Below, in pieces: positions 19,203-27,256 of a stretch of DNA of 64,000 nucleotides (its first letter is position 1; every line of letters begins with the position of its first letter). The DNA is from Ruegeria sp. A3M17 (GTDB taxonomy: Bacteria; Pseudomonadota; Alphaproteobacteria; Rhodobacterales; Rhodobacteraceae), in assembly GCF_003318255.1 (NCBI RefSeq), contig NZ_QOCF01000040.1, forward strand, positions 62,001 through 126,000. The letters are read 5' to 3'. Under the pieces are notes generated by a model. That model was not told the DNA's origin. It searched no databases and saw nothing but the letters and a program-made list of their open reading frames with translations. Made by a program: the position numbers and the translations under genes.

Positions 19203-19893
19203 AGCGCATATGGCATCGTACCCAATACGTGAGAAAATGCTGCTGCATGCGGTGCGCTCGATCCTTGATCAGGTCGACATGCTACACTTGTGCATGAACG
19301 AATGGAAAGAGGTTCCGCCGGAATATCGGAATCATCCCAAAGTGTCTGCATTTGTTCCCGAGGAAGATCAAAAAGACGTCGGCAAGTTTGTAAAGACTCC
19401 GGATCCTGATGATATCGTATTTTTGGTCGACGACGATTTAAACTACAGTGATGAATATGTTCAGCGCATGGTCAAATGCTTGGAAAGCCACGACGCGGAA
19501 AAATTGGTCATTGGCACACATGGGTCCACTTATTCCAGTACGGCTCCGGAAAACGTTCATCAAAGAACGGCAATTAAGTTCGGCCAACCATTGGAAAAAA
19601 TGCAACGTGTGGACCAATTGGGAACAGGGGCATTGGTTGCTCTTGGCTGCAACGTTGCACCTTACGAATACATGAAATCTAGCCAGAAATTCGTGGATGT
19701 ACGTTATGCGCGCTGGTTGTATGAAAACGGCATTGAAAGCTGGGTCATTGATCGCGAGGAATGGGGATTTGTCCGGCGTGTACCCACCGAAGGTGAGCAC
19801 GAGACTATCTTCAAGACTTTTACCAAAAGGACGCCCCAAGCAGTTTTGGATGAAATCGCGGTTTTTGCCGGGCGTACGACGGGCGCCGTATAA
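19195..19893 (+). CDS. Glycosyltransferase, GT-A type (GT2-like)
   Basis: A 232-residue protein if the GTG at 19195 is used; an ATG at 19210 gives 227. The N-terminal ASYPIREKMLLHAVRSILDQVDMLHLCMNEW pattern and a DDIVFLVDDDLNYSDEYV acid cluster near residues 72-89 are those of nucleotide-sugar-binding GT-A enzymes. The later DREEWGFVRR near 181-190 could hold the catalytic base. Sugar donor and acceptor are unknown. It overlaps the methyltransferase by 8 bp, so both are one translational unit. Base composition is again lower in G+C than the flanking sdh genes. Confidence 0.75.
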   Translation: MIRAHMASYPIREKMLLHAVRSILDQVDMLHLCMNEWKEVPPEYRNHPKVSAFVPEEDQKDVGKFVKTPDPDDIVFLVDDDLNYSDEYVQRMVKCLESHDAEKLVIGTHGSTYSSTAPENVHQRTAIKFGQPLEKMQRVDQLGTGALVALGCNVAPYEYMKSSQKFVDVRYARWLYENGIESWVIDREEWGFVRRVPTEGEHETIFKTFTKRTPQAVLDEIAVFAGRTTGAV

Positions 19894-19906
19894 CGGGTGG
19901 CGCCAT

Positions 19907-20962
19907 CTAAGCCAGTTCAGACAACGCGCGTTTCAGGTCGCTGGATATCCGGTGTGGGCTGCGTTCAACCGCAAAGTCGAGACAGGCCTGCCGTTTTTCG
20001 GCCAGTTCTTTATCAGTCATGCTGAGCATGCGCATCATCATGCGGATCAAGCCCCTTGGGCTTTGCGCGGGATAAAGCAGATCATGACAGGCCTCTGGTG
20101 TTGTATGCTTGTGCGCATCAATGTCGGGGCCGAGAATCGGTAGGCCAAATGTCTGCGCCAGCATCGCTGTTCCCGAAGTAAAAGTGGTCGTCGACGGCAG
20201 CATATAGGCATGCGCATTTGAGAACACTTGGGCTATTTCGGAATCGGGAATTCGTTCAGGCACAACCGTAGTATTGCGGTTTGACCGCAGGCGGCGCATC
20301 AGGCGGCGGCCGGACGGATACACCCGCCCGACGACTGATACCTGAAAGTCGTGCCCGCGATTGGTCAATTTTTTTGCGGCATCTTCCAAACGTTCCAATT
20401 CACGGCTGCCTCGCATTGTCCCAAAGCTTAAGAAATGGGTGCGCTCACGCAGCGGAAGGGGGCGTTTCAACGTTTGCTCTGCAGCCTCGTAAACGCCGAG
20501 ATAGCTGGGGTGTGGAATGACGCGCAGTTTGTCAGGGTCAACGTCATATTCATCAATCATATGTTGCCGGGCATGGGGCGTGTGAACGTGGATTAGATCG
20601 ACAATGTTCGCCAATTCCCGGCGGATATTGCGGAAATAGTCTGTCTCGCCACCTTCGGAATGCGCGAACTGATTGTGAATGGTCCAGATCACGCGCCCGC
20701 CATTGGCCTGGTATTGTCTTAGGCCGTCACAGCTGGAACGAAACTCAGAACCCTGCTCTTCCGTTTCTGGATTGGGGAATAGGCGATCGTCCCAATGGAT
20801 ATGAATGATGCTTTGATCGGGTTGAAAATCAGCCTTTGCAATGGTGGACAAAGGAGCATTTTTCGAGGCGACCAGGCAAAACTCTGGCTTGCAGGCCGAG
20901 TACATCAGGTTCTGGTACGGGTTTTTGTTGCCGTAGGGGATGTTGACGACATTTATCGGCAT
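19907..20962 (-). CDS. Glycosyltransferase, GT-B type (GT4-like)
   Basis: A 351-residue protein from the ATG at 20962, preceded by AGGACAG. An N-terminal Rossmann domain contains [20 protein letters not shown] and [17 protein letters not shown], typical of retaining GT4 enzymes. The C-terminal domain has [35 protein letters not shown] and [28 protein letters not shown], where the E-x7-E region is degenerate. It is encoded opposite to sdh, head to head with sdhB, so reading through from sdhA would produce antisense RNA to it. Function in cell-surface glycan synthesis is inference. Confidence 0.8.
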   Translation of the reverse strand: MPINVVNIPYGNKNPYQNLMYSACKPEFCLVASKNAPLSTIAKADFQPDQSIIHIHWDDRLFPNPETEEQGSEFRSSCDGLRQYQANGGRVIWTIHNQFAHSEGGETDYFRNIRRELANIVDLIHVHTPHARQHMIDEYDVDPDKLRVIPHPSYLGVYEAAEQTLKRPLPLRERTHFLSFGTMRGSRELERLEDAAKKLTNRGHDFQVSVVGRVYPSGRRLMRRLRSNRNTTVVPERIPDSEIAQVFSNAHAYMLPSTTTFTSGTAMLAQTFGLPILGPDIDAHKHTTPEACHDLLYPAQSPRGLIRMMMRMLSMTDKELAEKRQACLDFAVERSPHRISSDLKRALSELA

Positions 20963-21071
20963 TCGCTGTCCTGCACTCAACTCGTTTCTTCAGCGGCACG
21001 ATCCTTGAACGCCGCGGGATTATTATGGTGAACTTGCCCAATTTTCTTGGGTGTTTTCAAGGTGAAAAAGG

Positions 21072-21106
21072 TTGGCTTTCCGGTCTGCCGAGTATATCTA
21101 TACGCA
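21072..21106 (+). promoter_or_regulatory. Possible promoter of sdhB with right copy of 9-bp repeat
   Basis: The 164-bp gap between the divergent glycosyltransferase and sdhB contains a weak sigma-70-like pair, TTGGCT at 21072-21077 and TATCTA at 21095-21100 (17-bp spacing). It also has a small CCCAA/TTGGG hairpin at 21037-21051. The repeat CTATACGCA is at 21098-21106, 20 bp before the sdhB ATG. Since sdhB is cut off from sdhCDA, a promoter is expected here. The match itself is weak. Confidence 0.3.
21098..21106 (+). repeat. 9-bp direct repeat, right copy, before sdhB
   Basis: CTATACGCA, identical to 18529-18537 behind sdhA. The pair delimits about 2.56 kb containing one methyltransferase and two glycosyltransferase genes. 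No inverted terminal repeats or transposase were found next to either copy, so a simple transposon origin is not supported. Confidence 0.4.
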
Positions 21107-21126
21107 GGATTTTAGCGAGGTCGGAA

Positions 21127-21906
21127 ATGGTACAACTCACCCTGCCAAAGAACTCTCGGATTACCACAGGAAAAACTTGGCCGAAGCCTGAAGGCGCGAC
21201 CAATATTCGTAAGTTTCAGATCTATCGTTGGAACCCGGATGATGGGCAAAATCCACGCGTAGACACCTATTTTGTCGATATGGACAGCTGTGGTCCGATG
21301 GTTCTGGACGCGCTGATCAAGATCAAGAACGAAATCGACCCAACCTTGACCTTCCGCCGATCCTGCCGCGAAGGTATCTGCGGTTCCTGCGCGATGAATA
21401 TCGACGGGATCAACACGCTGGCCTGTATCTACGGCATGGATGAAATCAAGGGTGACGTTAAGATTTATCCGCTGCCGCATATGCCGGTCGTCAAGGACTT
21501 GATCCCCGATTTGACCCATTTCTACGCGCAACATGCCAGCATCATGCCGTGGCTGGAAACCAAGACCAACCGTCCTGCGAAAGAGTGGAAGCAATCCATC
21601 GAAGATCGTAAGAAGCTGGATGGGCTGTATGAATGCGTGATGTGCGCCAGCTGCTCGACCTCGTGCCCCAGTTATTGGTGGAACGGGGATCGCTACCTTG
21701 GGCCCGCTGCGCTTTTGCATGCGTATCGCTGGATCATCGACAGCCGTGACGAAGCCACTGGTGAACGTTTGGATGAGTTGGAAGACCCGTTCAAGCTGTA
21801 TCGCTGCCACACGATCATGAATTGCGCCAAGACCTGTCCGAAGGGTTTGAACCCGGCCAAGGCGATTGCCGAAATCAAAAAGATGATGGTTGATCGCGCA
21901 GTTTAA
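21127..21906 (+). CDS. sdhB: Succinate dehydrogenase iron-sulfur subunit
   Basis: Electron-transfer subunit linking FAD to ubiquinone. It has 259 residues from the ATG at 21127 behind GAGGTCGG; the start [19 protein letters not shown] is typical. Clusters: [2Fe-2S] in [13 protein letters not shown] plus TLACIYG (about 75-104), [4Fe-4S] in [12 protein letters not shown] near 166-177, and [3Fe-4S] in [15 protein letters not shown] near 225-239. All ligands appear intact, so the complex should be functional despite the split operon. Confidence 0.97.
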   Translation: MVQLTLPKNSRITTGKTWPKPEGATNIRKFQIYRWNPDDGQNPRVDTYFVDMDSCGPMVLDALIKIKNEIDPTLTFRRSCREGICGSCAMNIDGINTLACIYGMDEIKGDVKIYPLPHMPVVKDLIPDLTHFYAQHASIMPWLETKTNRPAKEWKQSIEDRKKLDGLYECVMCASCSTSCPSYWWNGDRYLGPAALLHAYRWIIDSRDEATGERLDELEDPFKLYRCHTIMNCAKTCPKGLNPAKAIAEIKKMMVDRAV

Positions 21907-21920
21907 AGCGTATGAAAATC

Positions 21921-21949
21921 ATGCACTTGCCGCCTTGTGGTAAGTGCAT
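21921..21949 (+). terminator. Hairpin after sdhB
   Basis: An 11-bp stem with one G-T pair (ATGCACTTGCC 21921-21931 with GGTAAGTGCAT 21939-21949) and a 7-base loop, 15 bp past the sdhB stop. No T-run follows, so terminator function is probable but not certain. Confidence 0.5.
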
Positions 21950-21981
21950 GTCGCAGTTGCAGATTTGTGTAATGCGATGGC

Positions 21982-22016
21982 CCCTGATCCAGACTATCTT
22001 GGTGATCAGGGAGGAG
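21982..22016 (+). promoter_or_regulatory. Stem overlapping a Shine-Dalgarno sequence
   Basis: CCCTGATC (21982-21989) can pair with GATCAGGG (22004-22011). The second arm runs into GGGAGGAG (22009-22016), a very strong ribosome site 3 bp before an ATG at 22019. That ATG opens only a 27-codon frame (MKPKTGPLRCKIKDYNPNR...) ending at 22102, which overlaps the 48-codon gene at 22045. The arrangement looks like a leader peptide or structured leader; this is inference. Confidence 0.35.
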
Positions 22017-22044
22017 TGATGAAACCGAAAACGGGACCGCTCCG

Positions 22045-22191
22045 ATGCAAAATCAAAGATTACAATCCAAATCGAGCGCTGCTGAAGCTCTGGAGCTTCT
22101 AAATCAAGCGTGGGCCTACTACACGCCCGAGGCTGTAGAGGTGGAAGAAAAGCACGAACCTGAGCTTTTCGAATACGCAAACGCAGCCTAA
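22045..22191 (+). CDS. 48-residue acidic small protein
   Basis: A short frame from the ATG at 22045. It starts MQNQRLQSKSSAAEALELLN and continues QAWAYYTPEAVEVEEKHEP before ending LFEYANAA. The central A-L-E-L-L-x-QAWAYYTPE block followed by an acidic tail ending FEYA-x-AA resembles short proteins I associate with Rhodobacterales genomes; the function is unknown. No good ribosome site sits directly before this ATG. The strong one at 22009-22016 serves an overlapping frame, so coupling through that 27-codon leader is possible. A strong hairpin with a T-run lies 28 bp past the stop. Confidence 0.55.
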   Translation: MQNQRLQSKSSAAEALELLNQAWAYYTPEAVEVEEKHEPELFEYANAA

Positions 22192-22219
22192 GTCGACGTC
22201 AGACTTGCAGCCGGCACTC

Positions 22220-22250
22220 AAAATGGGTCATGCATTGGCATGCCCATTTT
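22220..22250 (+). terminator. Terminator-like hairpin covering the next start codon
   Basis: AAAATGGG-T-CATGC (22220-22233) pairs over 13 bp, with one bulged T, with GCATG-CCCATTTT (22238-22250) around a 4-base loop, ending in TTTT. It sits 28 bp after the 48-codon gene, as a terminator would. Its right arm also contains the ATG (22240) of the following 62-codon frame. Confidence 0.6.
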
Positions 22251-22428
22251 GCTTCTTATCTTGGCAGGCGGAGTGTTTGCCTATTTCCTTTGGCGTTCGC
22301 GTACCTCGTCCTTGAGCCGGGACTGCCGCTGGCGGCAGCACCGTAAGGAAGGCGTTTGGGTGTGTGCATTCTGTGGCGCGCAGCAGCAGGGCAGCAACGC
22401 GCCAACTCAATGTCTGAAGGGTCAATAG
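22240..22428 (+). CDS. 62-residue membrane protein with a zinc-ribbon-like tail
   Basis: One transmembrane helix (MPILLLILAGGVFAYFLWR) is followed by a basic linker and a Cys pattern: C-RWRQHRKEGVWV-CAFC-GAQQQGSNAPTQ-C. The four cysteines near residues 29, 42, 45 and 58 could bind one zinc. No enzyme family is recognised. No ribosome site precedes the ATG, which is buried in the hairpin at 22220-22250, so expression may be low or conditional. It converges on deoD. The coding case rests on the coherent helix-plus-Cys architecture. Confidence 0.5.
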   Translation: MPILLLILAGGVFAYFLWRSRTSSLSRDCRWRQHRKEGVWVCAFCGAQQQGSNAPTQCLKGQ

Positions 22429-22468
22429 CGGCATAAGCAGGGCGGCTTTCCACCCTGCATGTTTGCAT

Positions 22469-23179
22469 TTACGCCGCAGGGAATGCCGCCTGAAGTGCGA
22501 TTTCAACCATATCGCCAAAGCTGCTTTCGCGCTCAGCTGAGGGCAAAGCTTCGCCGGTCAGCAAGTGGTCGGAAACAGTTAGGACAGCCAATGCCCGGCA
22601 TTTGTGACGCGCGGCCAGTATGTACAGCTCTGCAGCTTCCATCTCGACCCCGAGAATACCGTGCCGCACCATCTGTTCGTTCAGATCTGGGCGTTCGTCA
22701 TAGAAAACGTCCGACGAATAGATACCACCAACATGGGTTGGCGTGCCTTTGGCAGCTGCCGCCTGAGCCGCCGCCTGAAGCAACCCCCAATCGGCGCAGG
22801 GTGCAAAGTTCAGCTCTTTCATGATGCCGCGTGACGGTGTGCTAAGGGTGGTCGAGGTCATCGCAAGGATCACATCGCGGACATTCACGCTGTCCTGCAT
22901 TCCCCCGCAAGAGCCGATGCGGATCAGCGTTTTGGCCCCATAGTCCCGGATCAATTCGTTGACGTAAATCGACAAGGACGGCATTCCCATACCGCTTCCC
23001 TGAATGGTGACAGAGTTGCCTTTCCAGCTTCCCGTAAAGCCCAGCATGCCACGCACGTCATTGACTTGTTTCACATCGTCCAAAAACGTTTTGGCTGCCC
23101 ATTTTGCACGATAAGGATCGCCGGGCAAAAGAACCGTTTCCGCGATGTCGCCTTTTTGGGCTCCAATATGAATTGTCAT
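22469..23179 (-). CDS. deoD: Purine nucleoside phosphorylase, DeoD type
   Basis: A phosphorolytic enzyme of purine salvage, hexameric in the family. The 236 residues have the family start [22 protein letters not shown], the phosphate-binding [12 protein letters not shown] near 62-73, the [10 protein letters not shown] loop near 86-95, and the nucleoside-binding EMEAAELY near 179-186. A base-contacting Asp follows in [10 protein letters not shown]. It lies 24 bp downstream of the H-NS-like gene on the same strand, so the two may share a transcript. Salvage would fit the nucleoside-type ABC transporter elsewhere in the window. Confidence 0.96.
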   Translation of the reverse strand: MTIHIGAQKGDIAETVLLPGDPYRAKWAAKTFLDDVKQVNDVRGMLGFTGSWKGNSVTIQGSGMGMPSLSIYVNELIRDYGAKTLIRIGSCGGMQDSVNVRDVILAMTSTTLSTPSRGIMKELNFAPCADWGLLQAAAQAAAAKGTPTHVGGIYSSDVFYDERPDLNEQMVRHGILGVEMEAAELYILAARHKCRALAVLTVSDHLLTGEALPSAERESSFGDMVEIALQAAFPAA

Positions 23180-23203
23180 TTTGGGATAAGTTCCAATCAG
23201 ATA

Positions 23204-23518
23204 TTAGATTTCCAGATCCGAGATATTTGCCCCGGATTTCAATGCGTCATGAATCCATTGCGGCTTTCGGCCGCGACCCGACCATGTTTGATTTGGATCT
23301 GCAGGGTTTTTGTATTTTGCTTTTGTAGTTTTTCCGGAAGTCGGATTACCTTTTGCCAATTCTGACAAAGAAAATCCAAATTCAGCAGCAGCTTTTTCAG
23401 CAGCTTCTAAAGCCTCTTTTCGTTCGCGTTTTTCAGCGTCGATTAACGCCTTTTCGACTTGATCGCGTAATTCAAATAGTTCTTTACGCGACATTTTTTC
23501 AAGATTTGTCCCCGACAT
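23204..23518 (-). CDS. H-NS family nucleoid protein (HvrA-like)
   Basis: A 104-residue DNA-binding protein. An N-terminal coiled coil (about 6-50: EKMSRKELFELRDQVEKAL and on) mediates oligomerisation. The C-terminal DNA-binding motif is NPADPNQTWSGRGRKPQW near residues 70-87, the T-W-x-GRGR-x-P-x-W core of H-NS, which reads A+T-rich minor grooves. The alphaproteobacterial relatives (HvrA, Ros-independent) act as global regulators and silencers of foreign DNA. The gene has a short promoter region shared with the ecm terminator. Confidence 0.93.
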   Translation of the reverse strand: MSGTNLEKMSRKELFELRDQVEKALIDAEKRERKEALEAAEKAAAEFGFSLSELAKGNPTSGKTTKAKYKNPADPNQTWSGRGRKPQWIHDALKSGANISDLEI

Positions 23519-23590
23519 TCACCCTCTCCCTGGAATTAGTCACTACCGGCGTCCCCGATGGCACACCGTAATTCCAAAGAAATGAAGTAT

Positions 23591-23615
23591 CTATCCCCTT
23601 TCATTCCGGGGATAG
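23591..23615 (-). terminator. Hairpin after ecm
   Basis: Perfect 8-bp stem CTATCCCC (23591-23598) with GGGGATAG (23608-23615) and a 9-base loop, 28 bp beyond the ecm stop in the leftward direction, followed by an A+T-rich tract. Probable terminator of ecm. Confidence 0.6.
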
Positions 23616-23642
23616 AATAACGGTTGTCGAAAATGATCGGTA

Positions 23643-25610
23643 TTACTCAGCAGCGAGGTTCTGCGGATCTACCAGAGTGACGATATCGCCCATGATTGCG
23701 TTCAGCTCAAAATTCTTGGGCGTATAGATCTTTGCAACACCCATTGCAGTGAGCTTTGCGGCGTCGTCATCAGGGATGATGCCGCCGACAATCACCGGAA
23801 TATGATCCAACCCGGCCTCTCGCAGCCGTTTCATGACGTCCTGCACGAGCGGAATGTGGCTGCCCGACAGAATAGACAGACCGATCACATGCGCGTCGTC
23901 ATCCGCAGCGGCGGTCACGATTTCCTCGGGTGTCAGGCGAATACCTTCGTAACTGATATCCATACCGCAATCCCGTGCGCGGAATGCGATCTGTTCCGCC
24001 CCGTTCGAGTGACCGTCCAAGCCCGGTTTGCCGACCAGGAATTTCATACGGCGGCCAAGCTTGTCGCTGACCGCATCCACTGCGGCCCGCAGATCTTCCA
24101 AGCCTTCTGTCTTATTCGAGACCGAGCCCGAAACGCCCGTAGGCCCGCGATACGTACCGTAGACTTTGCGCATTTCTTCGGCCCACTCACCCGTTGTTAC
24201 GCCAGCCTTGGCGGCTGCGATTGAGGGCTCCATAACGTTGGTTCCGTTTTGCGCCGCTTCGCGCAACGCGGCCAGAGACGCCGCGACAGCTGTTTCATCG
24301 CGATCTTGCCGCCATTCATTCAAGCGCGCGATTTGTTCTTGTTCGACCGCGGGGTCAACGACCATGATGCCGCCATCTTCGGTTTGCAGAGGTGAGGGTT
24401 CACCTTCGATCCACTTGTTCACACCGACAACGACAGTTTCGTTCCGTTCGATGCGGTTCAGGCGTTCAGCGTTTGAATCAACAAGCCGTGACTTCATGTA
24501 ATCGATAGACGCTACTGCTCCGCCCATTGAATCCAGATTGGCCAGTTCGGCGCGTGCACCCTCTTTCAATTCTTCAACCTTCGCGTCCACGGCGGGGTTG
24601 CCATCGAACAGGTCACCATATTCCAGAAGATCGGTCTCATAGGCCAGAATCTGTTGCATCCGCATGGACCACTGCTGATCCCATGGGCGGGGCAGGCCCA
24701 ATGCCTCGTTCCATGCAGGCAGCTGAACTGCGCGGGCGCGGGCTTTTTTCGAAAGAGTCACGGCCAGCATCTCGATCAGGATGCGGTAGACGTTGTTTTC
24801 GGGCTGCTGCTCGGTCAGACCGAGCGAGTTGACCTGAACGCCATACCGGAATCGGCGGAATTTCGGGTTCTCTACACCGTAGCGGTCGCGCAGGATTTCG
24901 TCCCAAAGATCGACGAAAGCGCGCATTTTGCACATTTCAGTGACAAAGCGGATACCTGCGTTCACAAAGAACGAAATCCGCCCACAAAGCGCCGGGAAAT
25001 CTTCGGCGGGGACACGAGGGCGCAGTTCGTCCAGAACGGCGATAGCGGTGGCCAGCGCATAAGACAGCTCTTGCTCCGGTGTCGCGCCAGCTTCTTGCAG
25101 GTGATAGGAACACACGTTCATCGGGTTCCATTTCGGCACGTTGGTATAACAGTACTCGGCCACGTCGGCGATCATCTTGAGCGAGGGTTTGGGCGGGCAG
25201 ACATAGGTGCCGCGGCTCAGGTATTCCTTGATCAGATCGTTCTGAACGGTGCCCTGCAGCTTGGAGATATCTGCGCCTTGTTCCTCGGCCACAGCGATGT
25301 AGAGCGCAAGCAGCCAAGGCGCTGTCGCGTTGATCGTCATCGAGGTGTTCATCTGTTCCAACGGAATCTGGTCGAACAGAACCCGCATATCGCCCAGGTG
25401 GCCGACGGGTACGCCAACCTTGCCCACTTCGCCGCGCGCGAGCGTATGATCGCTGTCATATCCGGTCTGCGTGGGCAGATCAAAGGCTACTGAAAGGCCC
25501 GTCTGACCTTTTGCGAGGTTCCCGCGATACAACGCATTCGACGCTTTGGCGGTGGAATGACCAGCATAGGTTCGGATGAGCCAGGGGCGATCTTTCTGCG
25601 TCTGCGTCAT
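23643..25610 (-). CDS. ecm: (2R)-ethylmalonyl-CoA mutase
   Basis: Coenzyme-B12-dependent mutase converting ethylmalonyl-CoA to methylsuccinyl-CoA in the ethylmalonyl-CoA pathway. The 655 residues contain the N-terminal CoA-binding barrel (VAFDLPTQTGYDSDHT near 40-55, MNTSMTINATA near 85-95). The C-terminal cobalamin-binding domain has the base-off motif D-G-H-S-N-G near 532-537 (cobalt-ligand His about 534), SILSGSH and VGGIIPDDD. Length and the MTQTQKDRPWLIRTYAGHST start match MeaA/Ecm rather than the longer methylmalonyl-CoA mutase. ccr, an upstream step, is 1.65 kb away on the other strand. Confidence 0.94.
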   Translation of the reverse strand: MTQTQKDRPWLIRTYAGHSTAKASNALYRGNLAKGQTGLSVAFDLPTQTGYDSDHTLARGEVGKVGVPVGHLGDMRVLFDQIPLEQMNTSMTINATAPWLLALYIAVAEEQGADISKLQGTVQNDLIKEYLSRGTYVCPPKPSLKMIADVAEYCYTNVPKWNPMNVCSYHLQEAGATPEQELSYALATAIAVLDELRPRVPAEDFPALCGRISFFVNAGIRFVTEMCKMRAFVDLWDEILRDRYGVENPKFRRFRYGVQVNSLGLTEQQPENNVYRILIEMLAVTLSKKARARAVQLPAWNEALGLPRPWDQQWSMRMQQILAYETDLLEYGDLFDGNPAVDAKVEELKEGARAELANLDSMGGAVASIDYMKSRLVDSNAERLNRIERNETVVVGVNKWIEGEPSPLQTEDGGIMVVDPAVEQEQIARLNEWRQDRDETAVAASLAALREAAQNGTNVMEPSIAAAKAGVTTGEWAEEMRKVYGTYRGPTGVSGSVSNKTEGLEDLRAAVDAVSDKLGRRMKFLVGKPGLDGHSNGAEQIAFRARDCGMDISYEGIRLTPEEIVTAAADDDAHVIGLSILSGSHIPLVQDVMKRLREAGLDHIPVIVGGIIPDDDAAKLTAMGVAKIYTPKNFELNAIMGDIVTLVDPQNLAAE

Positions 25611-25688
25611 AGCTGGACCTCGTGTCTCGGTTGGGCAAGAAAATTACGTTCCCGGCCTCTAAAGCGCAATTTTCGGGACATGTCAATT

Positions 25689-25734
25689 CGCTGCGTCGCG
25701 GCATATGAGGTTCTTCAGATTGTAGGACGCAGCG
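25689..25734. promoter_or_regulatory. 9-bp inverted repeat in the ecm/acyltransferase divergent promoter
   Basis: CGCTGCGTC at 25689-25697 and its perfect complement GACGCAGCG at 25726-25734, separated by 28 bp, in the 144-bp region between divergent starts. It may be a pair of operator half-sites or an RNA stem in the acyltransferase leader. No known regulator motif is recognised. Confidence 0.35.
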
Positions 25735-25754
25735 TTTGGTGGCAGGGTGCGCGC

Positions 25755-27143
25755 ATGACTCAGACCGTGGAACTTCCGCTTTGGCTTTTTTTGCTGATCC
25801 TGGTGTTTGCCGTGGTCACTTTGGCATCACATTTTCTGTTCCCATCGGTGCGGTGGTTTTTCAGGCGTCGCCTAGAACGAGCTGTGAAGCGATTGAACAC
25901 GCGCCTGAAGCGGCCGATCCAGCCGTTCAAGCTGGCACACCGTCACGATATGATTCAGCGCCTGATCTATGACCCGCAGGTTGGTCAGGCCGTTCAGGAT
26001 CACGCACGCGAAACGGGGGTTCCCGATGCCGTGGCGTTCGAGCAAGCGCAGCGATACGCGCGTGAGATCGTTCCTTCGTTTTCCGCAGTTGCCTATTTCA
26101 GCATTGCGATCCGACTGGCTCGTCTGCTGAGCAATGCGTTTTACCATGTGCAGCTCAGCTATCAGGACGAAGACGCTGTCGAAAACATTGACCCCGACGC
26201 CACGGTGGTTTTCGTCATGAACCATCGCAGCAATATGGACTATGTGCTGGTTACCTACCTCGCAGCGCAACATGCGGCCCTTTCTTATGCGGTTGGCGAA
26301 TGGGCCCGTGTCTGGCCCCTTAGTCGCTTGATTCGTGCGATGGGGGCATATTTTATCCGGCGAAAATCCAGCAATGATCTCTATCGTCAGGTGCTGTCCT
26401 GCTACGTGCGCCATGCGACTGAGGCTGGGGTGACACAGGCCATGTTCCCCGAAGGCAAGCTAAGTTTGACAGGTGCCCTGGGCCGTCCAAAACTGGGTTT
26501 GCTCAAGTATATTATCGACGGGACCTCGGAAGAGGGGCGCGATGTCGTGTTCGTTCCGGTGGCACTGAACTATGACCGGGTGCTCGAAGATACTGTTCTG
26601 ACGCGTGCCGCATTAGGCAATGAACGGCGGTTTCGCGCGCGAATCGGTGTAATCGCCAAGTGGATCCTCAAACAACTCTGGCGGCGGGTGATCGGGCGCT
26701 ACAAACGTTTTGGTCTGGCTTCGGTCCGGTATGGTCAGCCCGTTTCCTTGCGGGCGTTTCGGGCAGATCATCAGCGCGATCTGATGACCGATTTGGCGCG
26801 TGACCTGATGACGCGACTCCGCGCAGCCATCCCGCTGGTCCCTGTACCCGCTGCGTGTTGGCTGATGCAAAAGCATAAAGAGATGTCTGAGGCCGATGCC
26901 GTTCAGGTGATTGTCGAGCTCATGCGTCGCAATGGAATGACAGACCAAGAGAACCGGACCTCGGTTGAAGCCGCGATTGATCAGTTGGTCGAACGGCGAA
27001 TTCTCAGGCGCAGGGGCGGAAAAATATGCCTGTCCGGCCAAAGGGTTGATCTTCTGAAATATTATGCAGCCTCGGTTCCAATGGGACCGGACGAAGGAAA
27101 TGCTGCAGGTGCGAGGGAAATTTCTGCATCCGCTGGGTCATAA
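25755..27143 (+). CDS. PlsB-like glycerol-3-phosphate acyltransferase
   Basis: A 462-residue protein from the ATG at 25755. An N-terminal transmembrane helix (about 9-29) precedes the PlsB/PlsC fold. Acyltransferase motifs are in order: N-HRSNMD (H-x4-D, about 157-162), GAYFIRRK (about 197-204), FPEGKLSLTG (about 231-240), and FVPVALNYD. The enzyme should acylate glycerol-3-phosphate at the inner membrane as the first step of phospholipid synthesis. It is much shorter than E. coli PlsB (about 807 residues). It is followed 113 bp later by ccr on the same strand. Confidence 0.85.
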   Translation: MTQTVELPLWLFLLILVFAVVTLASHFLFPSVRWFFRRRLERAVKRLNTRLKRPIQPFKLAHRHDMIQRLIYDPQVGQAVQDHARETGVPDAVAFEQAQRYAREIVPSFSAVAYFSIAIRLARLLSNAFYHVQLSYQDEDAVENIDPDATVVFVMNHRSNMDYVLVTYLAAQHAALSYAVGEWARVWPLSRLIRAMGAYFIRRKSSNDLYRQVLSCYVRHATEAGVTQAMFPEGKLSLTGALGRPKLGLLKYIIDGTSEEGRDVVFVPVALNYDRVLEDTVLTRAALGNERRFRARIGVIAKWILKQLWRRVIGRYKRFGLASVRYGQPVSLRAFRADHQRDLMTDLARDLMTRLRAAIPLVPVPAACWLMQKHKEMSEADAVQVIVELMRRNGMTDQENRTSVEAAIDQLVERRILRRRGGKICLSGQRVDLLKYYAASVPMGPDEGNAAGAREISASAGS

Positions 27144-27168
27144 AGTTACAAAACTGCGCTTATTTCGG

Positions 27169-27177
27169 TTGCATTAT
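27169..27177 (+). promoter_or_regulatory. TTGCATTAT motif upstream of ccr
   Basis: TTGCATTAT lies 80 bp before the ccr ATG. Its complement ATAATGCAA is found in the sdh element (15744-15752), and the suc element differs by one base. The 113-bp ccr leader also has a strong GAAGGAGG ribosome site. A shared regulator of the ethylmalonyl-CoA and TCA genes is conceivable, but nine bases are weak evidence. Confidence 0.25.
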
Positions 27178-27256
27178 TTCCTAAAGGCCAATATTCCATC
27201 GTTTAATGTGCGCGATTCTGCATCGCGGCAAAGGTTTAGAACTGAAGGAGGCCAAC

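Noticed and set aside
18458-21126. Insert between sdhA and sdhB as an insertion sequence or integron
   Set aside because: No transposase, integrase, terminal inverted repeats or attC-like structure; only the short direct repeat supports mobility.
21875-22180. 101-codon frame on the minus strand opposite the sdhB end and the 48-codon gene
   Set aside because: No ribosome site, no recognisable domain, Arg/Pro-rich shadow composition.
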